From: Deltaproteobacteria bacterium
GTDB taxonomy: Bacteria > Myxococcota > Polyangia > Polyangiales > B10-G4
Direction of reading: 5' to 3'
Assembly (NCBI GenBank): GCA_019312705.1
Contig: JAFDCW010000372.1
Coordinates: forward strand, 1-8,889
Length of the DNA stretch: 8,889 nucleotides
How positions within the stretch are numbered: position 1 is the stretch's first letter; every line of letters begins with the position of its first letter. Under the pieces are notes generated by a model. That model worked only from the letters and a program-made list of their open reading frames with translations, did not search any database and was not told where the DNA came from. Below are positions 6,740 to 8,889 of the stretch, one piece after another. The position numbers and the translations under genes were made by a program.

Positions 6740-7359
6740 AGTTGGTCACAAACAGGACACACCTGTAGATACGCCCACCCGTGCTCGGCCTCTCGCCACC
6801 CCACGATGCGCTCCAACTGGACCAGCAGGCTGAGCGGTTTCGCGGACTTCTTCGGACGCCCGTTGGCATACTGACAGCGGCACACAGACCCGGACTTGCC
6901 CGTGAGATCCGCGCTCCGCGTCAGCTCCTGACGCTCGGTTTGGAGCCACGTAAGGAACTTCTCCCACTCTTCCTCGCCGCGCACGGCACGCTGGACGCGC
7001 GGTCCGTCGTAGAAGCCGTTCACACACGCCACAGCGCACAACCCGTCGAGGTGTCGCGCCGCCGGCAGCACCATCCCTCCCGCCATTCCCCAACCGAGGA
7101 GAGCCACCCGGTCGGCGCCGTGCTCCGCATCCGAAAGAGCGAACGCCGCGGCGTTTCGGATGTCTCGGATCTGCTCCGAGAGGAGCACCCGACCCACCTC
7201 ACCGTCGCTCGGCGCGAAGCCACGATAGTCGAAGCCGAAGCACGCGTAGCCGCGCGCGGTCAGGGATCGGGCGGAGCGCTCGGGGTGGATGTTGCGCAGA
7301 CCAGTGAAGCCTGAGCACGGGACGACGAGCGGGCGGGCTCGGTCGGACGCGACGTTCCC
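6715..7359 (-). pseudogene. Alpha/beta-hydrolase remnant joined to a Cys-rich tail
   Basis: The frame opens right after an in-frame TAG (7362-7360) and has no ATG or GTG until 7197, inside the domain. Reading from 7359 it gives hydrolase core pieces in order: RPLVVPCSGFTG (oxyanion region, 9-20), RGYACFGFDYRGFAPSDGE (36-54), QIRDIRNAAAFAL, and the elbow VALLGWGMAGG. The expected nucleophile Ser of GxSxG is Gly (GGA at 7089-7087). The usual start of the protein is missing, and so is everything holding the catalytic Asp and His. After WLQTERQELTRSAD the sequence changes to a Cys-rich segment (VCRC, then VCPVCDQLC) resembling a small zinc-ribbon-like protein; a GTG at 6885 could start it independently. 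I read this as a decayed hydrolase fused by rearrangement to another small gene. A pseudoenzyme starting at GTG 7197 is less likely. Confidence 0.6.
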
Positions 7360-8245
7360 CTACCGGCAGCGGGACGAGACCGCATGGTTTCCACATGGGC
7401 TGCTCGATACACTCGTCTGGTTCGACGGCTTGATGCAGGAACTGGCGCGCGCAGGCGTGCCCATCGGAGAAGTCGCCTCGCTCCATTTCGAAATCGATAC
7501 TAGGCGAGTCGAGGTCAGCCGCGATCTGCCACAGATCAGCACGGGCTTCTTGCAGCCTCCATTCGTTTCATTGCCCCCCAGTCAGAGAGACAGCCCGCGA
7601 CAGGGCGTGCCGGTTCCCCTGCGCGTAGCTCGGGTCCAACGGAGCATTCAGTTTGCCGACCCGGTTCCACCGCACGACTTCTCGCTTCGCGGACTGGCGC
7701 TAGACCAAGACCAACGGCTTCTCCTGGTTCGGAAACATCAGGATGAGTTTGGATTGCTCTGCCTCGTCCGAGGGCCCCGAGTGCGTTGCGCGAGCACGCT
7801 CCTGACTCGGCTCGACGGCGTCGCCACCGCTTTGGGAAACGACGGATGGCTAGTCGTCGGCGGGGTGAGCGACGGCGGTCGTGAAAGCACGCGCATGCTT
7901 GGGATCGTCCGCGACGGGGAGCCACTGCAAGTCGCACATCACGAGCTCGGGGGCATCGGCGCCGACGGCGAGTTCTGTGAGGACTACGATAGCTATTGCG
8001 TCACGGTCTACGGACGGATCGTCGTTCCCACGTTGGTGGATGATCAGTGCCTCGAGATCCGACAGGGGCCACGTTGGTCGGTGCTACATGTTCGGGTCGG
8101 CGACCGCTGGGTCGACGAAACGATCGAGCCGGATGTGGATTGCATCGTTCGATATGGGCTCGAACGAGGTTTCGTGCGCACCACGTGTGGTCCACCGCAC
8201 ACGAATCCCATCTGCCCCGATCCGGATGACGTGCGCGGCCGATAA
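7289..8245 (+). CDS. Hypothetical protein, possible beta-propeller-like, start uncertain
   Basis: An ORF of up to 318 codons that I do not recognise. The first 25 or so codons from ATG 7289 run antisense to the hydrolase remnant and are probably not real. From about 7380 the product looks protein-like (AWFPHGLLDTLVWFDGL), and ATG 7433 (residue 49 of the long form) is an alternative start, with no Shine-Dalgarno sequence for either. The second half (130-300) has repeated beta-type segments with Gly/Asp turns (LALDQDQRLLLVRKH, DGWLVVGGVSDGG, SVLHVRVGDRWVDE), suggesting a propeller-like fold. Eight Cys residues lie at 158, 167, 230, 237, 254, 285, 300 and 309, compatible with an exported protein. 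No signal peptide is visible, which supports loss of the original 5' end. G/C bias at third positions is weaker than in the serpin or acyltransferase genes. Confidence 0.55.
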   Translation: MLRRPVKPEHGTTSGRARSDATFPYRQRDETAWFPHGLLDTLVWFDGLMQELARAGVPIGEVASLHFEIDTRRVEVSRDLPQISTGFLQPPFVSLPPSQRDSPRQGVPVPLRVARVQRSIQFADPVPPHDFSLRGLALDQDQRLLLVRKHQDEFGLLCLVRGPRVRCASTLLTRLDGVATALGNDGWLVVGGVSDGGRESTRMLGIVRDGEPLQVAHHELGGIGADGEFCEDYDSYCVTVYGRIVVPTLVDDQCLEIRQGPRWSVLHVRVGDRWVDETIEPDVDCIVRYGLERGFVRTTCGPPHTNPICPDPDDVRGR

Positions 8246-8339
8246 CCCGCATGAAACCGCCCGGCTGCGCACGCGCCGGTCGCGAACTGCGCAGGCTCGG
8301 AGTACACGACGTGGGCCGTTCCCTCCACGGGGACCGGGC
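8246..8339. terminator. Convergent gap with GC-rich hairpin
   Basis: Within these 94 bases, CTGCGCA-CGCG (8265-8275) pairs with CGCG-AAC-TGCGCAG (8281-8294), giving 7 + 4 base pairs with a three-base bulge and a five-base loop. No T-tract follows. It separates two genes that end towards each other and may act as a transcript end for both. No gene is seen in the gap. Confidence 0.3.
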
Positions 8340-8889
8340 CTAGTAGCCCGACCTGCCAAGCCACTCGAGCCAGTAGAAGTAGAAGTTCTCGACGGGCTCC
8401 TGCTCCTGGCCCGTGAGCCACCGCTTGAAACGGGAGAGCCGGCCGGACTTGCTGCGGGTCCAATGCAGGTGGTCCCACGACCAGTTGCCCATGTGGATGC
8501 CGAACTCGGCGCTGACCTGGGTGACCACGCCATCGTTGCCCACCGACCTGGCGAAGGAGTCCCTGTTGATGATCCGGTTGGACAGCAGCAGGGACGAGCT
8601 CAGGTATGAGCCGCACTCACCCCGTGTGCAGGCGGTGGCGCTCCACGAGAACACCGTCGCCTGGTCTGTGGGCGCTGGCAGCAATGCCTCATAGGGCCAG
8701 CTCTGATGCCGAGGCAGGTCTTCGGCGCCGATCTCCTCCCAGCTCGTGGGCACCAACCGACCATTCTGACTCCAGTCCTCCAGCATGGGCTGGCAATCGT
8801 CACCGAGCAGTGCGCAGTCCCATTCGTACTGGCGGTCGGCGGCTGCAGGTGTGGAGAAGGCGGGCAGCATGGTGTTTCGGGCGAAGTCC
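8340..8889 (-). CDS. Hypothetical aromatic-rich protein with four Cys (5' partial)
   Basis: The frame is open to the right edge. ATG 8870 would give 176 residues, but no Shine-Dalgarno precedes it and six further codons are open (DFARNT), so the true start is probably outside. Using the ATG numbering, Cys 19/26 and Cys 81/86 form two close pairs, a pattern that suits disulfides in an exported protein. The C-terminal third is rich in Trp, Phe and Tyr (GNWSWDHLHW at about 128-137 and VENFYFYWLEWLGRSGY at the end). I recognise no family or catalytic motif. It converges on the + strand hypothetical gene. Confidence 0.6.
   Translation of the reverse strand, partial: DFARNTMLPAFSTPAAADRQYEWDCALLGDDCQPMLEDWSQNGRLVPTSWEEIGAEDLPRHQSWPYEALLPAPTDQATVFSWSATACTRGECGSYLSSSLLLSNRIINRDSFARSVGNDGVVTQVSAEFGIHMGNWSWDHLHWTRSKSGRLSRFKRWLTGQEQEPVENFYFYWLEWLGRSGY

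Noticed and set aside
6781..7314. + strand frame of 177 codons
   Set aside because: Antisense to the hydrolase remnant, which shows real fold motifs on the other strand.
7199..7486. - strand frame of 95 codons as the missing N-terminus of the hydrolase
   Set aside because: The part before 7360 shows no hydrolase N-terminal pattern that would join the core by a simple frameshift, and the rest is an Arg/Pro-rich shadow.

Overview
The window is GC-rich DNA (roughly two-thirds G+C by eye), coding on both strands with strong G/C preference at third codon positions. The best taxonomic hint is the left edge: a DUF2330-type protein ending in a Cys-x-Cys motif, a membrane helix and a basic tail, which is the layout of MYXO-CTERM sorting signals. 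Together with long Asp/Ser/Thr-rich lipoprotein linkers this points to Myxococcota or a close delta-proteobacterial relative. Species and genus cannot be read from the window.

Left part (1-2510): a 5'-truncated DUF2330 protein with a predicted surface-sorting tail, then a lipoprotein with a probable beta-propeller body (1196-2131), both on the + strand. A complete tRNA-Gly(GCC) gene (2289-2363) follows on the - strand, with its own sigma70-like promoter (2376-2404) and an intrinsic terminator (2217-2250) that may also stop transcription coming from the lipoprotein gene.

Centre (2510-6447): a + strand lipoprotein serpin with an inhibitory-type hinge faces a - strand cluster of three genes. 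A perfect 8-bp inverted repeat (3894-3911) sits in the 24-base convergent gap. The - strand cluster reads PlsC-like acyltransferase, NAD(P)-binding SDR/epimerase-like protein, then class I SAM-dependent methyltransferase. The first two overlap by 4 bases (ATGA). The acyltransferase/SDR pair resembles, from memory, the adjacent Rv0501 (galE2)/Rv0502 pair of Mycobacterium tuberculosis. The SDR reading frame is broken: a segment expected to carry the 'HLAA' strand of the Rossmann fold is missing and the frame shifts.

Right part (6448-8889): this stretch looks eroded. On the - strand lies an alpha/beta-hydrolase remnant without N-terminus, without the C-terminal catalytic part, and with Gly in place of the nucleophile Ser. 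It runs into a Cys-rich tail and then overlaps a 77-codon ORF. Head-to-head with it is a + strand Cys-containing protein of unknown function whose 5' end is uncertain. The last gene (8340 to the right edge, - strand) is an unrecognised aromatic-rich protein with four Cys, cut by the window edge.

No CRISPR array, rRNA, intact insertion sequence or recognised defence system is visible. The most useful points for follow-up are the surface-anchored serpin, the acyltransferase/SDR/methyltransferase cluster with its broken SDR, and the gene-fragment junction near 7360.
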